From NCBI RefSeq assembly GCF_003473485.1, contig NC_053043.1:134001-198000 (forward strand): DNA of 64,000 nt. The letters are read 5' to 3'. Each line of letters begins with the position of its first letter. The stretch's first letter is position 1. This DNA is from Medicago truncatula (Eukaryota; Streptophyta; Magnoliopsida; Fabales; Fabaceae). The notes beneath the pieces were generated by a model that saw only the letters and a list, made by a program, of their open reading frames with translations, was not told the DNA's origin and did no database searches. Positions 37,076 to 48,558 of this stretch are shown here, piece by piece. Both the position numbers and the translations under genes were made by a program.

Positions 37076-40000
37076 ATGTGGTCGAATCGAAAGGAGAAGA
37101 GGAAGGCATTGAAGAAATTGAAGAGAAAGGAGAGAAGGAAAGAGATTGCTGAGAAGGAACGTTTGGAGGAAGAAGCTCGATTGAATGATCCTGAAGAGGA
37201 GAGAAAGAGGATACTCTTGGAGCAGCAAGAGGCGGAGAGAATCGAAAGGGATAGAATCGCTTTCGAAGAGAGGGAGAAAGCTTGGATTATCAAACAACAA
37301 CAACAACGAGACCTAGAAGAAGAACAACAACAACTATCTCAACGAGACCTAGAACAACATGAATCAGAATTAGAAGAAGAAGAAGAAGAAGACGTTGATG
37401 ATGACGACGATGGTCGTCCGGAGATTATTTGGCTAGGAAATGAAATTATCATACAAAAGAAGAACCCCAATCCCCTCCTTCTCCTCCACAACCACAACCA
37501 CCACCACCACCACCACCACCACCAGGTATATGTTATATTAGTTATTCGAATTTCGATTCATTCATCATTCAATTCAATTCAATCCAATCCAATCAATTAT
37601 TGTTTCTTCGCAGGAGCAGCATGAGCATCATGATAATAGACCTACATCCAATCCCTTTCCCCCGGAATCTCCCTCTCAACCTCTGCACAATGTTGCTCAA
37701 CAACCACCTAATTTCGGAACTGAACTGGTTAGTCAGTAACTTTATTACTACTTTTATTATTAGAACAACTCACTCACTGTGCTTCTTTGTTGGTTGTGGC
37801 AGGATAAAGCTCACTGTCCCTTTCATCTTAAAACTGCAGCATGTCGATTTGGTGACCGATGTAGCAGGGTCCATTTCTACCCCGATAAGTCCTGCACCCT
37901 TCTCATCAAAAACATGTACAATGGTCCTGGACTTGCTTGGGAACAAGATGAAGGCCTTGAGGTCTGTTCGTTTGCCTCCGTATCCTATTCCTATTTCGGA
38001 GACGGAATCTATTCTATTTATACATATTTCTTCTGTTCCTTTGACTCTATAATTATCAGAGATATACATTTTCGTGGAGGCTCCCCATTTTGGCTTTGCT
38101 TGCTTCAACGTAAACATATTACCTGCTGTATCCTACTTCACAACCTTAGGATTACTCATTTCCATCCCTTAGTCAATCTATTTTCTTCATTTTTCATTTT
38201 TCCTTTCTAACATTTTATGCATTGTTTTCATGTGAGTGTCAACACAATATTTTAAAGTAGATTCATTCAATATATTGTACATTCAATGTCATTTGTAGAA
38301 GAACAAAATTCTTTCTAACAAAAATTACATGTCCTTGTTCCTTAACCATAAGTAGTTGTCAGGCAGTAGCCCAATCATGGCTTGAGGAGCTATGATGCAG
38401 ACTAATGGTCGATCCCTTCAAAGGGTTTGAGATTGCGGCAGCAAAGCCTAAAAAACGTGGATGCAGTTAGTGATTCTTAAAATACATTGCTATTGTAAAT
38501 TTTTTAGTGTACTGTGGGAGGGAGGGTTTTACACATGACTTTGCCAACATTTGTCTGTCTTGTTTGAGTTTACTGTGCCAAGATTGGTTAGTTAATAGAA
38601 TCTCTTAGTCTGTTTTACAAATCATGCCGTGCATTCTGTTTTCATTTTTTGTTGGTTCTTGTATGATTGTATGGAAGCATCCTACATTCTGTTATATAAA
38701 ATCTCCTGTTACATTTCACATCAGATGTCACTGTTTGAGGGTTAATATATAATATTCACCATTTTATTTCAATCTAAAGATATATATCTTGAACCATAAA
38801 ATTCCAGAATTTTAGTAGACCCAACACTTAGTCATTAAATCTTCTAGTTGTATTAAGAGTAATACTCTTGCTGTCTAGTGGCCATCGATATTAGTTTTTG
38901 TCATATGGTAGTAATATTTTCAAAACGTATTAGATATAATAAGAAGAAAAAAAAAGTTAAAAATTTCGACACAATATAACCTACTTTTTTTTAATAGTTA
39001 TTTACTACTTTTAAAAAAATAACACAAGTCAATATAAAAATGCACTATCAATAGAACCCTTATCATTAATTAAGTAGTTCCAGGGAAGGTTGGCAAGTCC
39101 TTCTCTAAGTAGTGTGAAATAGTTGCATGAACATCAAGCCGGATCAACATCTACATATACAAAAAGTTTTTATATGATGCAAGTGTCAAAATGCTTACCC
39201 TTTCTGCACTATTATTTTGTATGTGTTGTTGTATTATAATTAAATATTTAAGATCCAGTTTGACTTGTTAACCCCCCTTTCAGTATACAGATGAGGAGGT
39301 TGAACGCTGTTTTGAAGAGTTTTATGAAGATGTTCACACAGAGTTCCTGAAGTTTGGTGAAATTGTGAACTTCAAGGTTCTTTTTTACTACCATATATTT
39401 TTCTATTTATATACATTTACATGTTTCTCAAAGAATTTTTGTCCCTTTCTCTGATTTTTGTCCCTTTCTCCTTTTTGTGAAACCTACTATCCATGTATCC
39501 ATGTCAGGTGTGTAAAAATGGTTCATTTCATTTGCGAGGAAATGTCTACGTACAGTATAAGTTGTTGGATTCTGCTCTGCTTGCTTATAACTCAGTTAAT
39601 GGTCGCTACTTCGCTGGTAAACAGGTATTGTGTTCCTTTCTCTTGTTTGTGCCAGATGAATATCTTGAATGTTGCCAGTACAATTGGATGAATTTCAATA
39701 AACCATAGTTGTCAATTTCTTGCTTATGGAGTGGCCTTTGGTTGCTGCAAACTTCAATAGGCAATGTCATGATTTTCAGTAGCAGTAGTTACAGCCAGTA
39801 GCATACTAGTATTGCAGAACAAATTGGTCATTGAAGCCACTATCTTTCACATGGGAAAAAGCCCAATTTACTTTCTTGCTGTGTTGTTTCTGTCTGAGAA
39901 AAAACAAACATGGAATTTCAATTAACACAAACCCTTGCCTATTTCTTTTCCACCAATGCCTGCTCGTATTTTCCCTGCCAACTCTGGTGGTTTTCTACAA

Positions 40001-42598
40001 TCCACTGCTCTCCAACTTCATGCATCAAAGCATTGCTTGATCTCTGTTCTTTTCTCTCCAACTGTGCTGATGTCAAGCCCAGTCTGTTTTTTAGTCTTCG
40101 TTTTGTTGGGGTCTGTTGCTCTGTGTTGTGGTCTGGGGTTGATCACTATGTATGAGAGCTCTAAGTGGAAAGATGATTCTCGTTTGGAAATTTGCTTGGG
40201 ACTTTGTCCCTGCCGTTTTAGCTTACTTACTAATTTCTTGATTTTCTACTTATGTCCTGTGACTTATGATATATCTAAGGAAAGCATGAAGAAGTATTTG
40301 ATTTTTAAGTTGGCAGATAGAATATTTTGGGATTTTATGTTCAGTGTACAGAATACATGAAATTTAGTGACATTGTTCAAATTTTTATCTGGCTGTGGTT
40401 TATGGCAGGTGAGCTGTAAATTTGTTAATTTAACAAGATGGAAGGTTGCCATTTGTGGCGAGTATATGAAATCAGGTTACAAGGTAAAGATTAATATAAT
40501 GACTATTTTATTTTGTCTTTTGGGTCCAGCCAAGTGCTCCCGGTTCATTTGTGCAAATCATATGACCTTTGCTCTTGGTGGGCTTCAAGTTAAGCTTTAC
40601 AATAAATAAAATGATGTAAAATGTTTTCAGTCAACAAATCTTACCCATAGATTGATGTTGTTCTTTTCTTTTATATCTTAACAGACTTGTTCCCATGGAA
40701 CAGCTTGCAATTTTATCCACTGTTTCCGTAATCCTGGCGGAGACTATGAATGGGCAGATTCTGACAAACCACCCCCGAAATTTTGGGTAAAGGAGATGGT
40801 TGCTTTATTTGGTCATTCTGATAATTGTGAGATGTCAAGGGTCCATGGAAATTTTAGTGCGCTGAAGCACTCCAGCAATATCCTAGAAACAGATTCTGAC
40901 AGGTGTGCTTTTAATTGATTAGAAGAATTGAGAACCTATATAAACGATTGTAAATTTAGAGAAACTGTTGTTATTTTTGGCATGATGAAGGAAAATCGGT
41001 GTTTACGATTTGTGTTTTAAAGGCAAAAAATTTAATAGAAAACATGATGCAACTTATATTGGTGAAGTAATATTTTTTGACAATTCAAAGGATCAAGGTG
41101 AAGAATCTGCCAGGCAGAATGTTGCGATGTGATTGCGGCAAGCAGCCACGATTTTGACAAGATCCTCACAGTACTGACTTGGTTTATAGTCTTCCATGAA
41201 GGAAATAAAACTCCACTTGAAAATCATCTTAAGATTTCAGTCAAATAAAAAATTTGAAGTCTACACTACACAGCTTTGCTTTTTCACTTGTGCTGCATTA
41301 AAGAAAAAATCTAGTTTTACTGGTTATAAAATTTGTGGGTGTAGAGAAAATAAAACTTGAAATAGCTTTCTTCTGATTGAAATTTAAGTTATTCAATCTG
41401 TCTTGATTTAAGCTGTCATAGTTTGTTTAAAGATGTTTTTTCTACTAAAGTTTTGTTTAATGATGTTAGTCTTTTGTATTTGCATTTCTAAATTGTATTT
41501 GTTCTTATAGTATCATAATCCTTTCATAGGTATCACTCAAGAAGATCAAGATCTAGGGAGATGGGTCAATTATATGGTGGTCGTTCTAGTAGAAGAAGAC
41601 AGGAAGATGAAAGAAAGCAGAGAACTCTTGATGAGGAATGGAATACCAACTATAAAGACAATCATAAAAGAAAATACAGGAACAAAACTTCTGATTCTGA
41701 TTCTGACAAGGAAGGGTTAGAAGAGGTAGATAGGAAAAAGTATCATGAACACACTAGGAAAAGCTCATTTAATTGGAACAAGGATGACAATAGCAGAAGG
41801 CATGAAGAGTATTCTGATGTGGATAGGGTTACTATAAACAGGGACAATGAAAAGCCACATGATAGAAAAGGAAGGAACTCGCAAAAGTCGAACCGGGATA
41901 GTAGGGACTGGATTTATGAGGCTGGATGTGATGAGGATAGAGATGGAGATGGAAGAAAACACCATATTAGCCGAAGGAAAGGATCAAGACATCAGAGCAG
42001 GGACAACAGTAATGTAACTGATGAATCTGAATCTGACAAAGATAGAGGCCATGAAGAGTATTCTGATGTGGATTGGGATACTATGAGTAGAGAGAATGAA
42101 AAGCAGCATGGCAGTAATGGAAGGAACTCACAAAAGTGGAACAGGGATAGTAGGTACCGGATTTATGAGGCTGGATCAGATGAGGATAGACATAGAAAAA
42201 GGCACCATAGTAGCCAAAGGAAAGGATCGAGACATCGGAGCAGGGACAACAGTAATGTAGCCGATGAGTCTGAATCTGACAAAGATAGAGGACATGAAAA
42301 GTATTCTGATGTGGATTGGGATACTATGAGTAGGGACAATGAAAAGCAGCATGACAGCAAAGGAAAGAACTCACAAAAGAGGAATGGAGATAGTAAGTAC
42401 CAGATTGATGAGGCTGGATCAGATGAGGATAGACATAGAAAAAAGCACCTTAGTAGCCAAATGAAAGAATCTAGACATCAGAGTAGTGACAGCGGTTATG
42501 GAATTGATGAATCTGACAAAGATAAAGGAGAGATGGAAGCACAACATGGTTACTCTAGGAAAAGCTCGAGACACAAAAGATCTGGTCTTCAATACTAA
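37076..42598 (+). CDS. ZRSR2/U2AF35-related splicing factor (CCCH zinc finger, RGH3-like), 8 exons, 764 aa
   Basis: Exons: 37076-37525, 37614-37727, 37803-37961, 39284-39376, 39508-39624, 40409-40483, 40685-40902, 41530-42598. ATG 37076 ([14 protein letters not shown]) is the first in frame. The N-terminal 125 residues are a charged coiled-coil-like helix. Then come a [14 protein letters not shown] motif, CCCH finger 1 (C193, C202, C208, H212), a U2AF-homology RRM (about 218-320), CCCH finger 2 (C327, C338, C344, H348) and a long Arg/Asp/Ser tail with three repeats of about 81 residues. The family recognises 3' splice sites, mainly of U12 introns; maize Rgh3 is the plant example. The reading frame stays open for 76 more codons past the TAA at 42596-42598. 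Confidence 0.93.
41798..42527 (+). repeat. Three tandem coding repeats of about 81 codons in the ZRSR2-like tail
   Basis: Units at about 41798-42047, 42048-42290 and 42291-42527 each run from [18 protein letters not shown]-like to SDKDRGHE-like sequence. The second and third are closest. All stay in frame. Confidence 0.85.
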
Positions 42599-42829
42599 TG
42601 TGAAGACTATGAGAACGAAAATGACAAAGTTGATGGGGGTTGGTCTCATAGAGACAATGACCGACGAGCACATCATCACAAAAAGAAGAGATTGAAATAC
42701 CAGAAGAAATTGGATTCCACCAATGGAGACAGTAAGAATGTAAGTCACAAGAATAGTGGAGAGTTGTCTAGCAAGAACCCAAGCGAAGACAGACATGAAC
42801 AAGGCAAAGGAAGTGACAGTCACTTATAA

Positions 42830-43472
42830 TGTACTGAAGATGACAATGTACTGAAGATTCTGAATCTCATTATACTGAAAATATTCGTCTTGATCTTAAT
42901 AGTCATTGTCCATGAGATGTCTGTTTAGTGTTGAGACTTGAGTCTCTCCTTGTAATCTCAATGGATAGAGTTTAAATCTTTTCGGGAATGTCATTGTTTT
43001 CAATTGAATTAATAATAATAACTTTATCTTGAAATAGTAATATACGGATGAATTTAGTGTCTATGTTAATTGGTGTTGGGCATAATGTTTCTTAATGCGA
43101 TGGTTCTAAAAAAAATCAACATGATATCATCGTATAATCTTGTCCGAGAACAATTACTAACGTACACGAGTTGGGATTCCCTCCATTTACCTCTCGGATT
43201 CAAGGTACTCATGTATAACACTACTTCTCTATCACATTATTTGTTTTTTTAAGGACATTATTTGTCATGTGGTTTTGTGGCTAAAAATTCACTTTTTAAG
43301 GTGAATAAATTAAAAATTCGAGGTTTGAAAATCAGTCCTCTATAACACATTTTTCTTTTTCTTTTTTGAGAGCTCCTCTATCACATCACATTCTTATAAT
43401 TCCCATAATTACATAAAGCGTAAATTACACTCTCATCCTTTAAAAAATGCTTTAATTACACATACCTCATCT
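42830..43472. other. 3' flank and intergenic
   Basis: Presumed 3' UTR of the ZRSR2-like gene followed by AT-rich DNA. No gene seen. Confidence 0.35.
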
Positions 43473-43481
43473 TATGTTAAA

Positions 43482-43613
43482 GGAAATGTTAACCATTGCC
43501 CTTGGGGCATTGGTTAAAGTGTTAAGAAAAAAGTAAAGATTTGTATTTCTAAGATAAAATTTCTATTAATGGAATCCTTAACATTGCCCTTAGGGCACTT
43601 GTTAGCAAGACCC
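43482..43613. mobile_element. Short MITE, 132 bp, near-perfect 9-bp TSD
   Basis: The left end reads GGAAATGTTAACCATTGCCC and the right-end complement GGGTCTTGCTAACAAGTGCCC, so the ends are imperfect inverted repeats with GCCCTNNGGGCA cores. Flanks TATGTTAAA (43473-43481) and TATATTAAA (43614-43622) match at 8 of 9 positions. Non-coding. Confidence 0.65.
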
Positions 43614-43875
43614 TATATTAAAATATACACTTCATTTCCATCTTGTGCAAAACTTATTAGAAAACATTTCACTCATCTTCCGTGAGAGAAGCTTGAATTA
43701 CATCCCCTCTCATCTTATGTTAAAATCTACACTTTTCTCCCTTAATATATTTTTTTTTTTTATGATGAAGTTAATGTTTGTTGATGAATTTTGAGTTTTC
43801 TATGAAGTTTGATGAGGATGTGTTGAAGATCATGAAGAAGAGAAAAGGAAGGAAAAAGATGAAGTTTTCCATGAA

Positions 43876-44055
43876 TTTTTGGGTTTGGTCCCTCTGCAAT
43901 TTTTTTATTTATTTTGGTCCCTCTAACTTTGTGACTTAGCATATGAAACGGCACAACATTGCCATCTGCCACGTCGCCATGTCATCCTTCGTTTGCCACA
44001 TAGACGTTTTTGTAACAGATGATGACGGCACGGCAGAGACCAAAACCAAAACGTT
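43876..44055. mobile_element. Probable MITE of the GGTCCCT type
   Basis: Inverted GGGTTTGGTCCCTCTGC and GGCAGAGACCAAAACCAAAA ends enclose about 150 bp. Related in style to the 21135-21499 element. Ends and TSD are not certain. Confidence 0.45.
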
Positions 44056-44287
44056 TATAACTTACAAGAGTTGTTTTAGAAAGGAAAAAAGATTGTACAA
44101 CGAAGAAAGATTGTACTGTATGTTGTTGCTTCTTAATAGTAAGGCCAACTATAAATATACTCTGTTCTTCTTTGTTCTCTAACCCGCATTCTGTCTTGGT
44201 CTGGATCCATCCATCCATCCGATTCAACATTCATTTGCTGATCTCATTCCCCCATTGCATTATTAATCAATTGATTAGATTAATGCA

Positions 44288-47200
44288 ATGGGTTGTATAT
44301 GCTCCAAACCCAAATCCTCTACTTCAAACACTTCCTCCGATCAAGAAAAGAGGATTATCATTACAACTGTTAGTTAGTAATGGTGAAAGGGGTTCCCTTG
44401 TTGTTGCTGGCTGGCCTTCTTGGCTCACTGCTGTCGCCGCAGAAGCCGTTGCTGGCTGGATACCTCGCACAGCTGACTCTTTTCACAAATTGGACAAGGC
44501 AGGCTTACAGCACTGTTTACACTGTTGCTTTGAAAAAAGTTAAATTCGCTAATATGGATCTTCAAAGTGTCCTTTTTATGGCTAGAGAAATTATTCTCCT
44601 CAGAAGGAGGCTTCATCATCCAAATGTCATCAAACTTGAAGGGAGCATACCTTGTACCTCATTTTTGAATATATGGTAACTTGGCGGGCATTGTTGCAAG
44701 GCCAGTAAAATGAAATGTATTATTTGCTGAATGTGATTGATTACAAGGGTTTCCCCTCTAACCCCCAGAGCAAGCTGAGAAGAATTCCCCTTCTACCTAC
44801 CCATCATCTCATTCCACCCTATATTCCTCTTGGCCCATAACTAACTCTTCCCCCACTCTCTTATGCAATCCCCCATTCTAGAATATATATCTTCCATATT
44901 TTGGTTCCCCTGCTAAGAGTGTAAATTGGACCCATACCCTCTTTGGGTCGAACAGTATGTGGGACACTACGGCTTATCTAACATACTCAAGCCTTTCAAT
45001 ATGTTATCTTCAGCATTCCAGATTATGATGAAATACTAATAGGTCCTTTTTATCAACTTCTTGTATTTGTAATGGAAGATAAATTTACAGATTCACTTGG
45101 TATAAAACTATTAGAAACGTAAATCATCATTGCATATCTATTATGTTAGTTTTGTAACCACTTAAATTATCTGCAACCATGTTGCCGATGAGAAAAAGGA
45201 GCTTACAAGCAAAGAAGGGTCTTATACGAAAGAGAGAAGCTAGTATGCTTTATAGTCATCTTTGTAATACTTAATTTTTTCAATATTTACTTTCATTCAA
45301 TTATCTTGTTGGCATAGATATATTTCTGTTTTAAGTGGGCGGTGGGCACTAAGATCTGGTGATCTACCATTATAGTTGGAGCAACTGCATAAAATCTTCA
45401 AGCTCTGTGGATCTCCTTCTGAAGAATACTGGAAGAAGTCAAAGCTACCACATGCGACAATTTTTAAACCTCAACAACCTTACAAACGTGTTGTTTCTGA
45501 GACATTCAAGAATTTTCCTTCATCGGCGCTGAGCCTCTTGGAAGTCTTACTTGCTATTGAACCAAAAGACCGAGGAACTGCATCTTCAGCACTTCAGAAT
45601 GAGGTAGCTATAAGTTGTATTCTCAGTGAATTGACTCAACAATTTGTTTACCAACTGTTTTTCTCAGTCAATGACATTTTGTGTCTAGTTCTTCACATCA
45701 AAGCCACTTCCTTGTGATCCATCAACTTTGCCAAAGTACCCACCAAGTAAGGAGTTTGATCCAAACTTCGAGAAGAGGAAGCGAGAAGGTATTCCTTCTT
45801 TGATTCTTGTTATCATCATAGATTCCCATGCGATTTTGTCATATCTGATGCTTGCATTATCTGCAGAAATAGCAAAACGTTGTGCTGCTAGTGTAGTAGG
45901 GTATGCTTTGGTGATAATTTGTCTTTTATATTGATATGGGAAACTAAAATCTCAAGGGGAATGGAATTATTTATTTTCAAAATTTGATGTGCAATCAATG
46001 ACTAGAATGATAGAAAGGTTCTCATTTCTTCCTTTGGCATTCTCTTGGAGATATTGCTTTTCTGAACCTATAACTCACGTAACAAGCATCTTAATGTTTT
46101 TCCCCTCTATTTTTTGGCCGCCTTTATTTTGAGATAGCACCTTTATTCTGTTTTGTTTCTATAATCTTTTTCTTTAACAATACTTGTTATTTGTCTGTGT
46201 CGCTTCTGTTTTTACTATTTATTTTAAAACAGACGACGAGCAGCAAATAAAGGACATGTAAGACAGGAATCAGTTGGATGGAATTTTAAAGAGTCTAAAG
46301 TTGTGCCAGCACCTGATGCTAATGTTGAGATTCAGTCATCAATAGAGGTACTTTAAATCATAAAGATAGTGTTAATGAAACTTCTTTGCTAGAATTGTTT
46401 GGATTTGCCTGATTCATCATTTTCCATGTGATTTTTTTTTTCCTGCAGAAGAGACAAGGGCAGTGTAATTCAAAATGCATTAGTGAGAAGTACAATCCTG
46501 AAGAGGAAGGAGGTTATGGCTTCCCTCTTGAACCTGCAAAGTTAAGATCACGTAATATCTTCTCTCATTCGGGCCAGTCAATGCATCCAAGTGCATATGG
46601 ATCGTCGCGCGATATGAATTTGAAAGAGGAAGCTGCTCTTCCTGGCCCTGATCGTGTTTTCACATCAAGAAAAATTGAATTGAGAAAACAAAATTCTTAT
46701 TGGCACGGTAGTACTGCACAATTGTCAAGATTTTCTAATTCAGTTGCAATTCGAGGTGATTCACAACTTGATATGAGTGGAGACTGTAGTTTGAACTCAC
46801 AGTGGTTAGAGGATCAGTTTGATATGAGATATAGTCATTTGGATGATGGTGAGTCCAATCAATTACTGGATGGAACCAAACATTCACGCAAGAAAGACTT
46901 CCATCTGTTCAGAAAGGATCGTGCCATGGTAAAGAAATTACTTACAAACACTAATTTGTGCAATTGTTCTATTATTTTGGAGTCAGAACTACATGCAACT
47001 CTCTGATATTATGGAAGAGGATGAACTTGATAGAAGTTGAGACTATGGTCTGATTGTGACTATGGAACTCTCTAATAATGACTTGCTTTTATTTGTTGTT
47101 TGTTGCAGGGTTGTGCTCCCAAAAATGGCCACATTCTCAACTATTCTGGACCACTTCTGCCTCGAGAGGATAACCTTGAAGAGATCCTTAAGGAGCATGA

Positions 47201-47321
47201 AAGACAAATCCAACAAGCTGTGCGCAAAGCTCGTCTGGTTAAGGAAAATAAAAAGGCCGACAGTGAGAATGGCCAAACTGAGTCACTATTTCACTTTTAC
47301 CAAGTGAGAAGTGGCAGGTGA
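44288..47321 (+). pseudogene. IBS1/At1g54610-like CDK-related protein kinase, catalytic core lost
   Basis: The start MGCICSKPKSSTSNTSSDQE has an N-myristoylation-type Gly2, but a stop follows. One frame over come SNGERGSLVVAGWPSWL and GWIPRTADSFHKLDK, the characteristic leader of this kinase subfamily. The Gly loop is deleted: KLDK runs almost directly into VALKKVKFANMD (Lys of subdomain II), then REIILLRRRLHHPNVIKLEG. From about 44680 to 45370 the HRD, DFG and APE regions are absent. The C-terminal exons are well preserved: 45376-45603 (EQLHKIFKLCGSPSEEYWKK), 45689-45788, 45867-45900, 46233-46347, 46449-46928 and 47109-47321, all in phase with GT-AG borders. It cannot encode an active kinase. 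Confidence 0.85.
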
Positions 47322-47400
47322 CATTTCAAAGGGTTTTGATGCATTTAATTTGGGATGAGGGCATTTGAACACATGATTGTGGCTATCACAATGGCGATAT

Positions 47401-47913
47401 TGTCAAAATCTTGATGCTAAGAAATAGTGACTAAAACTGGTGAGGCTTCAATGTACTTATACACATAGGATATTCACAACTACCATAGAAGGTATTGTAC
47501 AGTACAAAGATATAACCAACAAACTTGCATGTTTCAGGAAGGTCTGTAGTCTATAGAGCAGATGAAATACATGTCAAAATCTTGATGCTAAGAAATAGTG
47601 ACTAAAACTGGTGAGGCTTCAATGTACTTATACACATAGGATATTCACAACTACCATAGAAGGTATTGTACAGTACAAAGATATAACCAACAAACTTGCA
47701 TGTTTCAGGAAGGTCTGTAGTCTATAGAGCAGATGAAATACATGTCAAAATCTTGATGCTAAGAAATAGTGACTAAAACTGGTGAGGCTTCAATGTACTT
47801 ATACACATAGGATATTCACAACTACCATAGAAGGTATTGTACAGTACAAAGATATAACCAACAAACTTGCATGTTTCAGGAAGGTCTGTAGTCTATAGAG
47901 CAGATGAAATACA
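47401..47913. repeat. Three identical 171-bp tandem repeats
   Basis: Units start at 47401, 47572 and 47743 (TGTCAAAATCTTGATGCTAA) and appear identical base for base. They lie just downstream of the kinase pseudogene stop, in its presumed 3' UTR. No ORF. Confidence 0.95.
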
Positions 47914-48403
47914 TGGCGATTGATTGATTGTATAAAAGTTCAATGGTTTATTAAATTAACACACTAGTGGGTTGTTTCATTCGAGATTGTGAGGTCATTT
48001 CCATGGAATTATAGCATTACCTTGTACATTTGCTCAATTACTTTCTCTTTTTCATTTAATGTATAGGATAATTGGATATTTAAATTAAATGCGTACGTTC
48101 AGAGGTATTAGGATGTGACTTTCAGTAAATATTTATACTGAAATTCTTTTGCTAATATAGTGAAATTTTTATAATTGGTTATTCAAATTCTTATGCTAAT
48201 TGGTTAGACAAACCCTATGAGTAAAACAAGACTTATTGTGATTAATTAAATCTAGTGTAAACCATCTTCTTCTCTCAAACATTGTAGGACTATCAATCTC
48301 AAATAAGATCATGACATTATGAAAAATTCAAAAAGATATTTGGTTCTTTCAAGTTCCGTCAAATTTGATTTATATTAGTTCTTCTAACAATATGTTAGGA
48401 TTC
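47914..48403. other. Intergenic, up to the LINE insertion site
   Basis: AT-rich, no feature recognised. Confidence 0.35.
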
Positions 48404-48558
48404 AATTGATATAATACTGGTGAAAGTTTTTCCTTCTTGATAGGTTTGGTTTTGCCCTCTCTATTGGTAGACTTATCATTTTGTGAGTTATTTGTTCTTG
48501 CTGCCTAATTTCACTACACTAAATAAGTACACAACCAACTTTTGTAATAATAAACGAG

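Noticed and set aside
37440-37525. Possible frameshift making HNHHHHHH from an original poly-Pro stretch
   Set aside because: The Pro frame looks more natural, but the exon end must be in the His/Gln frame to join [13 protein letters not shown], so no shift is needed.
37962-39283. U12-type intron in the U12 splicing factor gene
   Set aside because: None of the seven donors reads RTATCCTT; all fit U2-type borders.
39831-40360. Overlapping plus-strand ORFs in intron 5 of the ZRSR2-like gene
   Set aside because: Three frames open by chance, no family resemblance, and flanking exons join correctly without them.
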